Of a stretch of 64,000 nt of DNA, positions 35,716 to 44,347 are shown one piece after another. Numbering within the stretch: position 1 is the stretch's first letter; each line of letters starts with the position of its first letter. The notes beneath the pieces are model-generated. The model ran no database searches. It was not told the origin of the DNA and was given only the letters and a program-made list of their open reading frames with translations. Source of the DNA: Alphaproteobacteria bacterium. GTDB taxonomy: Bacteria > Pseudomonadota > Alphaproteobacteria > Caulobacterales > Aquidulcibacteraceae. The stretch spans positions 1 through 64,000 of the forward strand of contig JAIXQA010000043.1 in the NCBI GenBank assembly GCA_027485915.1. The letters run 5' to 3'. The position numbers and the translations under genes are program-made.

Positions 35716-36938
35716 AAGTCAGGTTGATGAAACTCTCACAGATTATTCTTCTAACCGGTGTCGCGATTGTTGGGATCCTGTCCTATACGTGGTTCCGCAC
35801 AGCGGCTCGCGCAGGTGAATTCACCACTTTGGTCCCCGTTTTTGACGGCAGTTGCGTCGATATTGCCGGCATGCCCGGCGCGGAAGATATGGCGATTGAC
35901 CGCAGCGGCGGGCGTATTTTTGTTTCTTCGGATGATCGCCGCGCCGCCGCGCAAGGCAAGCCCGTTCGCGGTGGTATCTACAGCCTACCCGTCGACAGTC
36001 TGGCAAGCCCTGGGCCGCTGAAGGACCTAACGGGCGGCCAGCCTGCCGCCTTCCACCCGCATGGCACATCCTTATTCCGCGGCCCTGATGGCAAAGTGAC
36101 GCTTATGGTGGTGAACCATCCTAAAGGTGCGATGGACTATAGCGGCACAACAGTCGAGGTTTTCGACGCTCAAGCTGACGGTAGCCTGAAATTGCGGCGC
36201 ACCGTGGCCATTCCGGGCCTCACCCGCATCAATGACATTGTCGCGACGGGTGCCAATAGCTTCTACGCCACGAGCGAAAGCGACCTCGAACGCGGCTCGC
36301 TCGCAGAAAGCCTCAGCTTTGTGACCGGGGATGATCGTACAGGCGCGATTTGGTATTTTGATGGCAGCACTGGCAAGAAACTCGATAGCGGGCTTGGCTT
36401 TGCTAACTCGTTGGCACTCTCCAACGATGGCAAGACACTTTATGCAAGCGCCACCATCAGTCGCAGCATCTTCCTCTATGACCGGGATGTCGCCACGGGT
36501 GCCATTAAACGCCGCGATGCCGCATTACTCGGCACGGGCGTTGATAATCTCGATGTCGACCCAGAGGGCATTGTGTGGATGGCCGCCCATCCCAAAATGC
36601 TGAGTTTCATCCAGCACGCAGGTAATCCAGCCAAGCCGTCACCCAGCCAAATTTTGATCCTTGAGCCGTCGCCCACTGGCAAGGGCGGCAAGATTGATCA
36701 GGTCTATTTGAAGGATGGCAAGGACGGCTTCTCCGGCGCATCGGCCGCCATTCGGGTTGGTTCGACCATGGTACTGGGCAGCGTGTTTGAGAAGTCGGTA
36801 CGGGTTTGCCAATTGCCGAAAGTATGGCGCCAATCTGAAAGTCACCCCGCGCAAAGGCTGTTAGATACCGAACGGGATGAGTTGAAGAAAGAGGCTGAGA
36901 AGGCCGCCAAAGCGGGTGCCGCTGAACCTGCCAAATAG
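35712..36938 (+). CDS. Paraoxonase/arylesterase-like beta-propeller protein
   Basis: 408 residues. A signal-anchor helix (about residues 8-25) precedes a six-bladed propeller with the paraoxonase calcium-site motifs in order: GAEDMAID (Glu-Asp), HPHGTSLF (His), LTRINDIVATG (Asn), GFANSLALS (Asn) and GVDNLDVDPEG (Asp-Asn). The family includes lactonases and arylesterases that can hydrolyse acyl-homoserine lactones. The GTG at 35712 overlaps the ABC exporter stop by four bases (GTGA); an ATG at 35727 is also possible. An acidic/Ala-Lys tail follows the domain. It is probably in one operon with the exporter and pdeM. Confidence 0.84.
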   Translation: MKVRLMKLSQIILLTGVAIVGILSYTWFRTAARAGEFTTLVPVFDGSCVDIAGMPGAEDMAIDRSGGRIFVSSDDRRAAAQGKPVRGGIYSLPVDSLASPGPLKDLTGGQPAAFHPHGTSLFRGPDGKVTLMVVNHPKGAMDYSGTTVEVFDAQADGSLKLRRTVAIPGLTRINDIVATGANSFYATSESDLERGSLAESLSFVTGDDRTGAIWYFDGSTGKKLDSGLGFANSLALSNDGKTLYASATISRSIFLYDRDVATGAIKRRDAALLGTGVDNLDVDPEGIVWMAAHPKMLSFIQHAGNPAKPSPSQILILEPSPTGKGGKIDQVYLKDGKDGFSGASAAIRVGSTMVLGSVFEKSVRVCQLPKVWRQSESHPAQRLLDTERDELKKEAEKAAKAGAAEPAK

Positions 36939-36944
36939 AGGCCG

Positions 36945-37643
36945 ATGATGCGGGGCCATGCCTTTCAGCTTCATGAGACCCCCGTTATTGCTTTAGCGGG
37001 GGCGGCGCTATTTCTGCCGCGGACTGAGACGCTGGTTGTCTCTGACCTACATTTCGAAAAGGGCTCAGCCTTTGCCGCCAAAGGGGTTATGCTACCACCC
37101 TTTGATACTGCCGAAACCTTGCGCCGTCTGGGGCTCTTAATGGCGCAAACTGCGCCAAAGGTCCTGATTGCTTTGGGCGATAGCTTTCACGATTTAGGTG
37201 CCGGCGGTCGGCTGGCGGAATCGGATAAAGTCAAGCTGGAAAGCTTGGTTGGCCAAGCGGAAACCATCTGGATTGAAGGCAATCACGACCCAGCGCCTCC
37301 GGCTTGGCTGGCCGGTCAGCGAGCGGCTGAGTTGGCCCATGATGGCTTGTTGTTTCGTCATGAACCAACGGGGCGGGTCCCCGGCGAAGTCGCAGGGCAT
37401 TTACACCCCTGTGCGCGCGTGACTGGCAAGCGCGGTGGCAGCATACGTCGGCGCTGCTTTGTAACCGACGGGCGAAGCCTGATTATGCCGGCCTTCGGGG
37501 CGTTCACCGGTGGACTGAACCTGTTTGATCCTGCCTTTGAAGGGCTGTTTCACGGCCCCATCCATGCACTAATGCCCAGTGGAACGGGCGCGACAGGTAA
37601 GGTCCATGCGATCGCGGCGAAAAACCTAACGCGCTCACAATAA
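36945..37643 (+). CDS. pdeM: Ligase-associated DNA damage response endonuclease PdeM
   Basis: 232 residues of the metallophosphoesterase superfamily: LVVSDLHFEKGSAFAAKGVMLPPFDTAETL (Asp-x-His), ALGDSFHDLGAGGRL (Gly-Asp), WIEGNHDPAPP (GNHD/E) and FRHEPTGRVPGEVAGHLHPCARV (His pairs) are all present. The family is usually encoded beside an Lhr-type helicase, an exonuclease and an ATP-dependent DNA ligase. None of these lies in this window, so the gene is away from its usual partners and follows the paraoxonase-like gene by six bases. The enzyme needs two metal ions. Activity in DNA repair is inferred from family context only. Confidence 0.86.
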   Translation: MMRGHAFQLHETPVIALAGAALFLPRTETLVVSDLHFEKGSAFAAKGVMLPPFDTAETLRRLGLLMAQTAPKVLIALGDSFHDLGAGGRLAESDKVKLESLVGQAETIWIEGNHDPAPPAWLAGQRAAELAHDGLLFRHEPTGRVPGEVAGHLHPCARVTGKRGGSIRRRCFVTDGRSLIMPAFGAFTGGLNLFDPAFEGLFHGPIHALMPSGTGATGKVHAIAAKNLTRSQ

Positions 37644-37691
37644 TAGTCTGTGGTCCAAAGACCATGGCACGTGATCTGCGGGGGGCAGGCT

Positions 37692-38003
37692 ATGAACGCC
37701 CTCTCGCCCTATGCAGCTTTTGCTTCTGTGCCATATCGGCACAAAGTCAGTGCTGTGCCGGCGATTGAGCCGATCCCGGAGGATCTTCGAGGGTCAAGTC
37801 AGGATTATACAAGCCGGGCCCATTTTGACAGAACGGCCTCAGCGCGTGACCGCTATGACGCCAATAGCGCCGCTGCTGGCTTTTCCATTCATGTCTTAGT
37901 GGAAGCTGGCCTGACGGGCGAGGATCCCTTTGCAGCCCTGCGGGGCGCAAAGGCCTATCAAACGCGCATGCGTCAGACCCGCCGTGTGCAATTGGTCGTC
38001 TAG
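37692..38003 (+). CDS. Small hypothetical protein
   Basis: 103 residues from the ATG at 37692, which follows GGGGGCAGG (the frame extends 14 codons further without a better start). The middle (ASARDRYDANSAAAGFSIHVLVEAGLTGEDPFAALRGAKAYQTRMRQTRR) is typical of short alphaproteobacterial hypothetical proteins; no known domain. It starts 48 bases after pdeM and ends in a 4-base convergent overlap with the helix-turn-helix-like gene at 38000. Function unknown. Confidence 0.6.
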   Translation: MNALSPYAAFASVPYRHKVSAVPAIEPIPEDLRGSSQDYTSRAHFDRTASARDRYDANSAAAGFSIHVLVEAGLTGEDPFAALRGAKAYQTRMRQTRRVQLVV

Positions 38004-38329
38004 CTGCGCTTAAGCATTGTCTCTAGCACCGCAACCTTGGCCTCGAGCGTTGCGATACGCCTCATCAGAAGCTCGATCTGTGCCTCTGAACTTACCTGTT
38101 TAGCCGCAACCGGGGTGGAAATGCCGCACCGATTAGCGACTTCTACGGCAGGCACGTCCAGCAAAGCCGAGAGAAGCTCCACGTCTCGGGCTTGGACTTC
38201 CATCTGATCCTTAAACACCAAATCCAGCTCTTCGCGGCTCCAACCTACCGCGCGGGCCATATCTTCCTTTTGCAGGTTGCGCGTGGCTAAGCGTTTGAGG
38301 AACCAGCTTGCGTCAAAAAAGAGGGCCAA
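38000..38329 (-). CDS. Putative XRE-like DNA-binding protein with coiled-coil tail
   Basis: 109 residues. The N-terminal part (LKRLATRNLQKEDMARAVGWSREELDLVFKDQMEVQARDVELLSALLDVPAVEVANRCG, about residues 11-69) has the spacing of a lambda-repressor-like helix-turn-helix. The C-terminal 30 residues are a likely coiled coil (LMRRIATLEAKVAVLETMLKRS). It is the last of three minus-strand genes after the glycosyltransferase at 38847, starting six bases from the membrane gene. DNA-binding is inferred; there is no named family. Confidence 0.6.
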   Translation of the reverse strand: MALFFDASWFLKRLATRNLQKEDMARAVGWSREELDLVFKDQMEVQARDVELLSALLDVPAVEVANRCGISTPVAAKQVSSEAQIELLMRRIATLEAKVAVLETMLKRS

Positions 38330-38334
38330 GCCGA

Positions 38335-38793
38335 TTAGTCCCCGTAGGAATCATATTTGGAACTGCCGCGGCCGCCTGAAGGCGCACTGGCGATGTTGAA
38401 GATTACGCCGCCAATCATGTCGAGCCAGCACATCAGAGTCAAAAGAAAGAAGGTGGAGGTCGCAAACGCCTCAAACATCAAAAATGCCCCCGCGCAGGAG
38501 AGGGCCAACAACACAGCCAATGTGTGGTGGATGATGGCATAGCGGCTGACACCCACGCCGCGCGTCAATTCAAAGAACAGGATGACCAAGCCCATCATCA
38601 ACAGCAAATCGCCGCCAGACAGCGCCCAAGGCGCCCCCGAGGGCATGGTGAGCAGGAAGACCCCCTTCTCAATCGATTGGGTAAAGACATCTGGCCCGCG
38701 CGTAGAGGCTGTGACCCCGCCAAAAAGCGCATAGATCAAGACCGGGATCGTCAAGATCGGCACCATCTCAAAGATACGTCTCAACACCAGCAT
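38335..38793 (-). CDS. Small polytopic membrane protein
   Basis: 152 residues with four hydrophobic spans (about 9-26, 59-76, 86-104 and 108-130) and a Gly/Ser-rich cytoplasmic tail ending SSKYDSYGD. No family is recognised. It lies between a glycosyltransferase and the helix-turn-helix-like gene, all on the minus strand with gaps of 53 and 5 bases, so the three are likely cotranscribed. A role as a membrane partner of the glycosyltransferase is conceivable but unsupported. Confidence 0.62.
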   Translation of the reverse strand: MLVLRRIFEMVPILTIPVLIYALFGGVTASTRGPDVFTQSIEKGVFLLTMPSGAPWALSGGDLLLMMGLVILFFELTRGVGVSRYAIIHHTLAVLLALSCAGAFLMFEAFATSTFFLLTLMCWLDMIGGVIFNIASAPSGGRGSSKYDSYGD

Positions 38794-38846
38794 GGCTTCG
38801 AATCACCCACGTTTCTTATGCGCTGCCGTCTAGAGTGAACCCACAC

Positions 38847-39605
38847 TCACGTTTCGTCCACATGGCCAAAGTCGCGGCGGCGGGTTCTAAGCCAAATCAC
38901 GCCGCCCAAGTCGGTCACAGCGGCCAAGAGACGGCCGAGATTGGTGTATTTGGATGCACCGGTTGAGCGGTGACGATGGTTGACGACCGCAAACTCTGCA
39001 GCGGCCCCTTCGCGTTGCACCAAGGCGGGCATGTAGCGATGCATGTGATCGAAATAGGGGAGGCGCAGAAACAGGTCACGCCGGATCACTTTAATGCCGC
39101 ATCCAGAATCATCGGCCCCATCGCGCAATAAAGCTTGGCGCACATTGTTAGCAAAACGAGAAGCGATTTTCTTGGCTTGGCTGTCTTGCCGCTTCACACG
39201 ACGCCCACCGACAAAGCCTAGGCCCTGCGGCGCGTCTGGCCGATTGAGCTGATGGAGAAGCTTTGGCAAGTCGGCCGGATCATTCTGACCATCGCCATCC
39301 AGTGTGCCGATAACAGGGGCACGCGCAGCCAAGACGCCATTCATGATCGCCCGGCTTTGGCCAGCATTCTTGCGGTTCGCCAGCACGCGCAAAGCCGGAT
39401 AGGTGGCTTTCAGCGCTTGAAGCTTAGCATGGGTATCGTCCTTGGACGCATCATCGACGAAAATCATCTCATAGGCCCAACCATCTAGGGCCGCAGCGAT
39501 TTCCTGCACCAAACCTGCCACTGCCCCGCTCTCATTATGGACAGGGACCACAACAGAAATATCGAGCGGTTCAGGGCGGGGCACAGGTGGATTCGGTGAG
39601 GACAT
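38847..39605 (-). CDS. Family 2 glycosyltransferase (polyprenyl-phosphate sugar synthase-like)
   Basis: 252 residues that match the DPM1/GtrB-like group: ISVVVPVHNESGAVAGLVQEI at the start, EMIFVDDASKDDTHAKLQAL (DDxSxD), KNAGQSRAIMNGVLAARAPVIGTLDGDGQNDPADLPKLL (DxD), then RDGADDSGCGIKVIRRDLFLRLPYF with the conserved Gly-Ile/Cys-Gly-Ile. The C terminus lacks the two membrane spans of GtrB. Such enzymes charge polyprenyl phosphate with a sugar for glycolipid or lipid A modification. It precedes two minus-strand small genes and follows the terminator of sucC. Confidence 0.86.
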   Translation of the reverse strand: MSSPNPPVPRPEPLDISVVVPVHNESGAVAGLVQEIAAALDGWAYEMIFVDDASKDDTHAKLQALKATYPALRVLANRKNAGQSRAIMNGVLAARAPVIGTLDGDGQNDPADLPKLLHQLNRPDAPQGLGFVGGRRVKRQDSQAKKIASRFANNVRQALLRDGADDSGCGIKVIRRDLFLRLPYFDHMHRYMPALVQREGAAAEFAVVNHRHRSTGASKYTNLGRLLAAVTDLGGVIWLRTRRRDFGHVDET

Positions 39606-39869
39606 GATTGGGCTTTAGCGCGGCACGCCAAGAAGGGCTAGTTGGTGCCTCAGGAAAGGAAAGGGTTTCGTGCGATTACGGTGCCGTAAGTCTGTCCAAG
39701 AAGCCTTCACGTGTCAAAGCGGGGATGTCCCGAATAGGTTTCGGCACGACTTGGCCGCCAATCGCCCATGCGACCTAGCGACTCATCGATCAGCTTCAAT
39801 AAAGCCTCCCGCGCCTCGTCTTTTTCAACTGGCTGCTCGACTTGGGTAAGCCCATTCAAGAATCGCAAC
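39606..39869. other. Gap between sucC terminator and glycosyltransferase
   Basis: No supportable gene. A minus-strand frame ending at 39707 gives a protein-like tail of about 50 residues, but no start codon with a ribosome binding site exists between the terminator and that stretch. The region nearest 39606 probably holds the promoter of the minus-strand glycosyltransferase gene. Confidence 0.5.
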
Positions 39870-39896
39870 AAAAAAGGCCCCCGTGAGGAGGCCTTT
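39870..39896 (-). terminator. Intrinsic terminator of sucC
   Basis: On the minus strand, AAAGGCCTCC-TCAC-GGGGGCCTTT forms a 10-bp stem with one T-G wobble and a 4-base loop, followed by six T (plus-strand A run 39870-39875). It starts 30 bases beyond the sucC stop codon. Confidence 0.88.
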
Positions 39897-39926
39897 ATTG
39901 AGGTCGATACCGCGCTGTTGGCGGAA

Positions 39927-41129
39927 TTAAGCCGCCTTGCGAACCGCCGCGACGATCTTTTGCGCTGCATCGGCGAGATCATCGGCTGGCACCACGGCCA
40001 GACCGCTGTCGCGCAGGATTTGCTTGCCCAATTCGACATTGGTGCCTTCCAAGCGCACGACCAATGGAACCTTCAGGCCCACGTCGGTGATTGCGGCAAC
40101 TACGCCTTCGGCGATCACGTCACAGCGCATGATGCCACCGAAAATATTGACCAAAATGCCCTTTACGGCAGGGTCTGCGGTAATGATTTTGAAAGCCGCC
40201 GTTACTTTTTCGCGCGTTGCGCCGCCACCGACATCGAGGAAGTTGGCAGGCTCTTCGCCATAGAGTTTGATGATATCCATGGTCGCCATAGCCAGGCCTG
40301 CACCATTGACCATGCAGCCAATCGTGCCGTCGAGTGCGATATAGGCGAGGTCATATTTTGAAGCCTCAATTTCCTTATCGTCTTCTTCCGACAGGTCGCG
40401 CATGGCGGCCCATTCAGGGTGACGGAATTCAGCATTGGAATCAAAGCTCATCTTCGCATCCAAGCAGACGAGCTTGCCTGTGCCTTCTTCGACAATCAGT
40501 GGGTTGATTTCGCACATTTCCATGTCGCCCTTGGTGAAGGCGGTATAGAGCTTCACGCAGAGATCATGGCATTCATCGGCTTGGCCAGCGTCCAAATTCA
40601 GCGCTTTAGCAACCTTGGCACTGTCAGCTGGCGTAACGCCGAGGGCAGGGTCGATCACGATGGTGGAGATTTTTTCGGGCGTGTCATGTGCGACCGTCTC
40701 AATGTCCATGCCGCCTGCTTCAGACGCCACAAAAGCCACACGGCCAGTGCCACGATCAACCAGAACCGATAGATAAAGTTCGCGCGCAATATCTGCGCCG
40801 CCGGCGATATAAAGACGCTGAACTTGCTTGCCAGCAGGACCGGTTTGCACGGTCACCAACGTATTGCCGAGCATGTCCTTGGCGTGAGCCGCAACTTCAT
40901 CGAGATTAAAGGCAAGGCGCACGCCGCCTTTAGCTTCGGGTGGGAGTTCTTTGAACTTGCCCTTGCCGCGGCCACCGGCGTGGATTTGCGACTTCACCAC
41001 CCACATGGAGCCACCCAATTTCTGAGCAGCAGCCTTGGCTTCATCTACCGAAAAAGCGGCAATGCCGGGAGGAACGGGAAGGCCATAATTTGCGAGGACT
41101 TCCTTGGCCTGATGTTCATGAACGTTCAT
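39927..41129 (-). CDS. sucC: Succinyl-CoA synthetase beta subunit
   Basis: Nucleotide-binding subunit of succinyl-CoA synthetase. The 400 residues begin [22 protein letters not shown] and contain the ATP-grasp motifs [27 protein letters not shown], and the C-terminal [37 protein letters not shown]. The frame extends nine codons upstream, but the ATG at 41129 follows GGGGAC and matches homologues. It has its own terminator (39870) and the 218-base gap upstream (41130-41347) for a promoter, so it is expressed separately from sucD at 28114. The two subunits must still be made in equal amounts. Confidence 0.96.
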   Translation of the reverse strand: MNVHEHQAKEVLANYGLPVPPGIAAFSVDEAKAAAQKLGGSMWVVKSQIHAGGRGKGKFKELPPEAKGGVRLAFNLDEVAAHAKDMLGNTLVTVQTGPAGKQVQRLYIAGGADIARELYLSVLVDRGTGRVAFVASEAGGMDIETVAHDTPEKISTIVIDPALGVTPADSAKVAKALNLDAGQADECHDLCVKLYTAFTKGDMEMCEINPLIVEEGTGKLVCLDAKMSFDSNAEFRHPEWAAMRDLSEEDDKEIEASKYDLAYIALDGTIGCMVNGAGLAMATMDIIKLYGEEPANFLDVGGGATREKVTAAFKIITADPAVKGILVNIFGGIMRCDVIAEGVVAAITDVGLKVPLVVRLEGTNVELGKQILRDSGLAVVPADDLADAAQKIVAAVRKAA

Positions 41130-41347
41130 GGATGAAATGTCCCCTGTGCAGCACAAAATTCGTTACGCGCTTCTAGCCAGCCCTGCCGACGCACGCAACC
41201 GCTTGATCCACCCGCTTGCAGGTTGAACGCAATGGTCGAAGTGGCTCAACCATAAATAGCTAGACAATCTCAAGTCATTTTGGACTCATGCGACTTGGGC
41301 GATTGTCAAAAAAGGAGGTGCGTCTGTCGTCCTAAAAGGCGAAAAAC

Positions 41348-42838
41348 ATGGCAGAAGTCACTGACTATGATGGGCAGACCACATCGTCCGCATCGGATGA
41401 CCCACCCCCAGAGGCTGTCGCGGCGGCTATGGCGCAAGCCTTGTGTCGGTTGGCACAATTGGACCCGAAATACTCGGCGGCCAAGCCTGCAGGCCGGCTG
41501 TTTGCTTCCTTGGTGCTGCTGACATGCATTTGGGCATTTGTTGCCATCATGACAGGCATCGGTACCGACACCTTAGCTTGGGTTATCATGATTTTGGCAC
41601 TTGGCGTCTGCCTTTTCCGCCTCTGGGCTTGTTGCGTACCCGAACGAACCCCATCCCGACAACAAGAAGTCGGCCCAAACCCCGAAGAGCCAGTCTGGAC
41701 GGTGCTGATCGCGCTATATCGTGAGGCCGGATCGGTCGCATCCTTGGTGACGGCCTTAGGCAATTTGGACTGGCCACATGAAAAGCTCGACCTTGTATTT
41801 GCCTGTGAGGCTGATGACACCGAAACCCTGGCCGCACTTGCACTTTGGCGACATCGCACCCGGTTTCGGACGATTTCCGTCCCGAATGGCGGGCCGCGGA
41901 CCAAGCCAAAAGCCCTGCAGACCGCTTTGCCCTTTTGTCGCGGGCGCTATCTGACCATTTATGATGCCGAGGACCTCCCCGCACCTAGCCAAATCCGCGA
42001 GGCGTGGCACGCTTTTTTGCGGGGCCCTGCGACACTCGCTGTCGTGCAAGCGCCACTGGTGATTTGGAATGCGCGGGAAAGCTGGATCAGCCGACAATTT
42101 GCGCTGGATTATGCGATTTGGTTCCGCCTGATCCTGCCAGCTTTGGTACGACTTTCCCGATTTCTACCTTTGGGCGGAACCTCTAATCACTTTGACATTC
42201 ATCATCTGCGCGGCGTTGGCGGATGGGACCCCTACAATGTGACTGAAGACGCAGATTTGGGGGCTAGACTAGCCCGTTGCGGCTATACCGCCAGCTTGAT
42301 CCATAGCCCTACCTACGAAGAGGGAACACCGACCTTAGGTGCTTGGGTGCGCCAGCGCGGTCGGTGGATACAAGGCCACATCCAAACCGTAAGCGTCCAT
42401 TTGCGCAGGCCAAATAGGCTGATCGGGCAACTTGGCTTGAGTGGCCTGTTTGCTTTCTTCCTAGGATTGAGCGCAGGGCCCCTCAATGCCGCATTAATAC
42501 TGCTTTCCACCCTTTTGGCTGTCGGCCAAGTGACTGGCGACGGCTGGGGGCAAGTCTTGGCTTGGGCCAGTTTAATGGGGTTAAGCCAAATCTTTGTCGG
42601 CATGATAGCGGTGCATCGCGATGGCAGAAGGGGCCTCTGGATCGCCTGCCTGGCCTTCCCACTCTATCAACTTTGCCAAATTCCCGCGCTGTGTCGGGCG
42701 ATTTGGCGTATCTATCTTTCACCGTCGATCTGGGACAAAACCAAGCATGGCGCAGAGGCGCGGCCGCACAGGTCGTCCTTTCCCAAAGGTCAACACACAG
42801 TAGGCGAGCCGCAGACTTGGATTGGGCAACAACTTTAG
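41348..42838 (+). CDS. Processive family 2 glycosyltransferase (cellulose synthase-like)
   Basis: 496 residues. Two N-terminal membrane spans (about 55-72 and 77-96) precede a GT2 domain with VWTVLIALYREAGSVASLVTAL, an Asp motif EADDTETLAAL, the DxD-like YDAEDLPAPSQ, NVTEDADLGARLARCGY (the TED acidic motif) and QRGRWIQG (QxxRW), the signature of processive synthases. Three or more C-terminal spans follow (about 370-450). The polymer or lipid product is unknown. The ATG has AGGCGA before it. A small two-span protein gene starts close to its 3' end in another frame, and no c-di-GMP PilZ domain is visible. Confidence 0.84.
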   Translation: MAEVTDYDGQTTSSASDDPPPEAVAAAMAQALCRLAQLDPKYSAAKPAGRLFASLVLLTCIWAFVAIMTGIGTDTLAWVIMILALGVCLFRLWACCVPERTPSRQQEVGPNPEEPVWTVLIALYREAGSVASLVTALGNLDWPHEKLDLVFACEADDTETLAALALWRHRTRFRTISVPNGGPRTKPKALQTALPFCRGRYLTIYDAEDLPAPSQIREAWHAFLRGPATLAVVQAPLVIWNARESWISRQFALDYAIWFRLILPALVRLSRFLPLGGTSNHFDIHHLRGVGGWDPYNVTEDADLGARLARCGYTASLIHSPTYEEGTPTLGAWVRQRGRWIQGHIQTVSVHLRRPNRLIGQLGLSGLFAFFLGLSAGPLNAALILLSTLLAVGQVTGDGWGQVLAWASLMGLSQIFVGMIAVHRDGRRGLWIACLAFPLYQLCQIPALCRAIWRIYLSPSIWDKTKHGAEARPHRSSFPKGQHTVGEPQTWIGQQL

Positions 42839-43035
42839 TTCTTCTGGCGATTAGTCTCAGCGGGTTTGGCTTTGCGTCGTGGCGAGCCTCGAGGCCAGCA
42901 GAGTTTGGCAAAGTTCGCCTTATCCCTTGGACAACGGTATCGCTTATCTGTGGCGTTGCGGCCATCTTTATACTGGTCCATGCGGTCAATTTATTGGGCA
43001 TAAAAACGGGTAGCGTTTCTGGCCCGATGCGGTAA
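42817..43035 (+). CDS. Small two-span membrane protein overlapping the glycosyltransferase end
   Basis: About 72 residues starting at a TTG inside the last codons of the glycosyltransferase gene (frame +1 relative to it). Hydrophobic spans (about residues 3-20 and 38-58) flank a short basic loop (WRASRPAEFGKVRLIPW), and the end reads GIKTGSVSGPMR. The start is weak (GGCGAG 7 bases before). The overlap, the span layout and a normal codon pattern after the overlap support coupled expression with the glycosyltransferase, perhaps as an accessory subunit. The long frame upstream to 42562 is a shadow of the glycosyltransferase. Confidence 0.5.
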   Translation: MDWATTLVLLAISLSGFGFASWRASRPAEFGKVRLIPWTTVSLICGVAAIFILVHAVNLLGIKTGSVSGPMR

Positions 43036-43147
43036 TCACAAGCGCCAACATCTGCCCAGCTTTGGGGGGCTAGTCAGCGCCTGCCAAGGGTTCTAATTAA
43101 AATGCAACGCCCATGAGAGGCGGCCCATGAAGGTGAGCGGAGGCATC

Positions 43148-44338
43148 ATGACCGACATTGAGACTTTTCGACAAGAAACGCGGGCTTGGCTTGAAGCCAA
43201 TTGCCCAGCCTCTATGCGTACGCCTATGCCGGAGAGCGAAACCGTATGGGGTGGTCGTAACGCCACGTTTAAAAATCCGGACTCAAAAATTTGGCTTGAG
43301 GCAATGGCGTCGAGGGGTTGGACTGCCCCTAAATGGCCCAAAGCCTATGGCGGTGGTGGCCTGACTGGGGAAGAAGATCGCGTGCTGCAGGATGAATTGC
43401 GCCGCATCCATGCACGCCCCGCTCTCCTGTCCTTTGGGATATGGATGTTTGGCCCGGTAATCTTAGAGTTTGGCACTGAAGAGCAAAAACAAACCTATTT
43501 GCCAGATATGGTTCATGGCCGGACTTGGTGGTGCCAAGGCTATTCAGAGCCCGGGGCTGGTTCAGACTTGGCGGGCCTGCAGACACGTGCCGTCCTTAAT
43601 GGCGATCATTATGTCGTCGACGGGCAAAAGGTCTGGACCTCTTATGCCAACCATGCCGATTGGATGTTGTGCCTTGTGCGGACCGAACCCAATGCGCCGA
43701 AGCATGAAGGCATTTCGGTTCTTCTGTTTGATATGAAGACCCCCGGCGTCGAGGCCCGCCCGATCAAATTGATCTCAGGCGCTTCCCCGTTCTGCGAGAC
43801 CTTCCTCACCAATGTGCGCGTACCGGCAAGCCAAATGCTGGGCCCGAAGAATAAGGGCTGGGATGTCGCAAAACGCATCTTGCAGTTTGAACGCACCAAT
43901 ATTTCGGCCTCTGGCTTTGGCAGTGGCGCTGGGCTCGATCTGGTCGATGCCGCCAAGGAATCGATTGGGCTGGAAAATGGTAAGCTGGCCAATAGCGATT
44001 TGCGGTCACGCATCACCAAACAGCGCATGTATGAACGTGCCTTTCATTTGACCATGCGCCGTGGCCAAGAAGAAGCAAAAGCGGGGGCTGAAGTCTCGCA
44101 TTATGCGTCTGTCTTGAAGATTGCCGCCGCCAAACTCAACCAAGACAAAACTGAACTTCTTGTCGAGGCTTTGGGCATGGAAGGTCTAGGCTGGGAAGGC
44201 GAAGGCTATCGCCCAGAGGCGCTCAAGGTCACACGTGACTGGCTACGCGCCAAAGCCAATTCGATTGAGGGCGGCACCTCAGAAGTCAATTTGAACATTG
44301 TGGCCAAGCGCGTGCTTGGCTTGCGCGACCACCAATAG
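43148..44338 (+). CDS. Acyl-CoA dehydrogenase, subunit 1 of a pair
   Basis: 396 residues of the acyl-CoA dehydrogenase fold. The order runs from an N-terminal helical domain (FRQETRAWLEANCPASMRTPMPES), through WCQGYSEPGAGSDLAGLQTRA (flavin/substrate loop) and DGQKVWTSYANHADWM, to the C-terminal SIEGGTSEVNLNIVAKRVLGL motif. GGAGG 5 bases before ATG 43148 fixes the start. Close to this gene (nine bases further) begins a second, shorter acyl-CoA dehydrogenase; such pairs form alpha2-beta2 heterotetramers in sterol or bile-acid side-chain degradation (FadE26/27, ChsE types). The substrate here is unknown. Confidence 0.9.
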   Translation: MTDIETFRQETRAWLEANCPASMRTPMPESETVWGGRNATFKNPDSKIWLEAMASRGWTAPKWPKAYGGGGLTGEEDRVLQDELRRIHARPALLSFGIWMFGPVILEFGTEEQKQTYLPDMVHGRTWWCQGYSEPGAGSDLAGLQTRAVLNGDHYVVDGQKVWTSYANHADWMLCLVRTEPNAPKHEGISVLLFDMKTPGVEARPIKLISGASPFCETFLTNVRVPASQMLGPKNKGWDVAKRILQFERTNISASGFGSGAGLDLVDAAKESIGLENGKLANSDLRSRITKQRMYERAFHLTMRRGQEEAKAGAEVSHYASVLKIAAAKLNQDKTELLVEALGMEGLGWEGEGYRPEALKVTRDWLRAKANSIEGGTSEVNLNIVAKRVLGLRDHQ

Positions 44339-44347
44339 GAGGGATCG

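Noticed and set aside
39707-39866. Protein-like tail of about 50 residues after sucC (minus strand)
   Set aside because: No start codon with a ribosome binding site between the sucC terminator and this stretch; the longer frame runs through the terminator and sucC in another frame.
41111-41129. GTTC...GTTC near the sucC start as a LexA box
   Set aside because: Spacer is six bases and the sequence is coding (start of sucC).
42562-42816. Extended N terminus of the small membrane protein after the glycosyltransferase
   Set aside because: This part lies wholly within the glycosyltransferase gene in another frame and has no features of its own.
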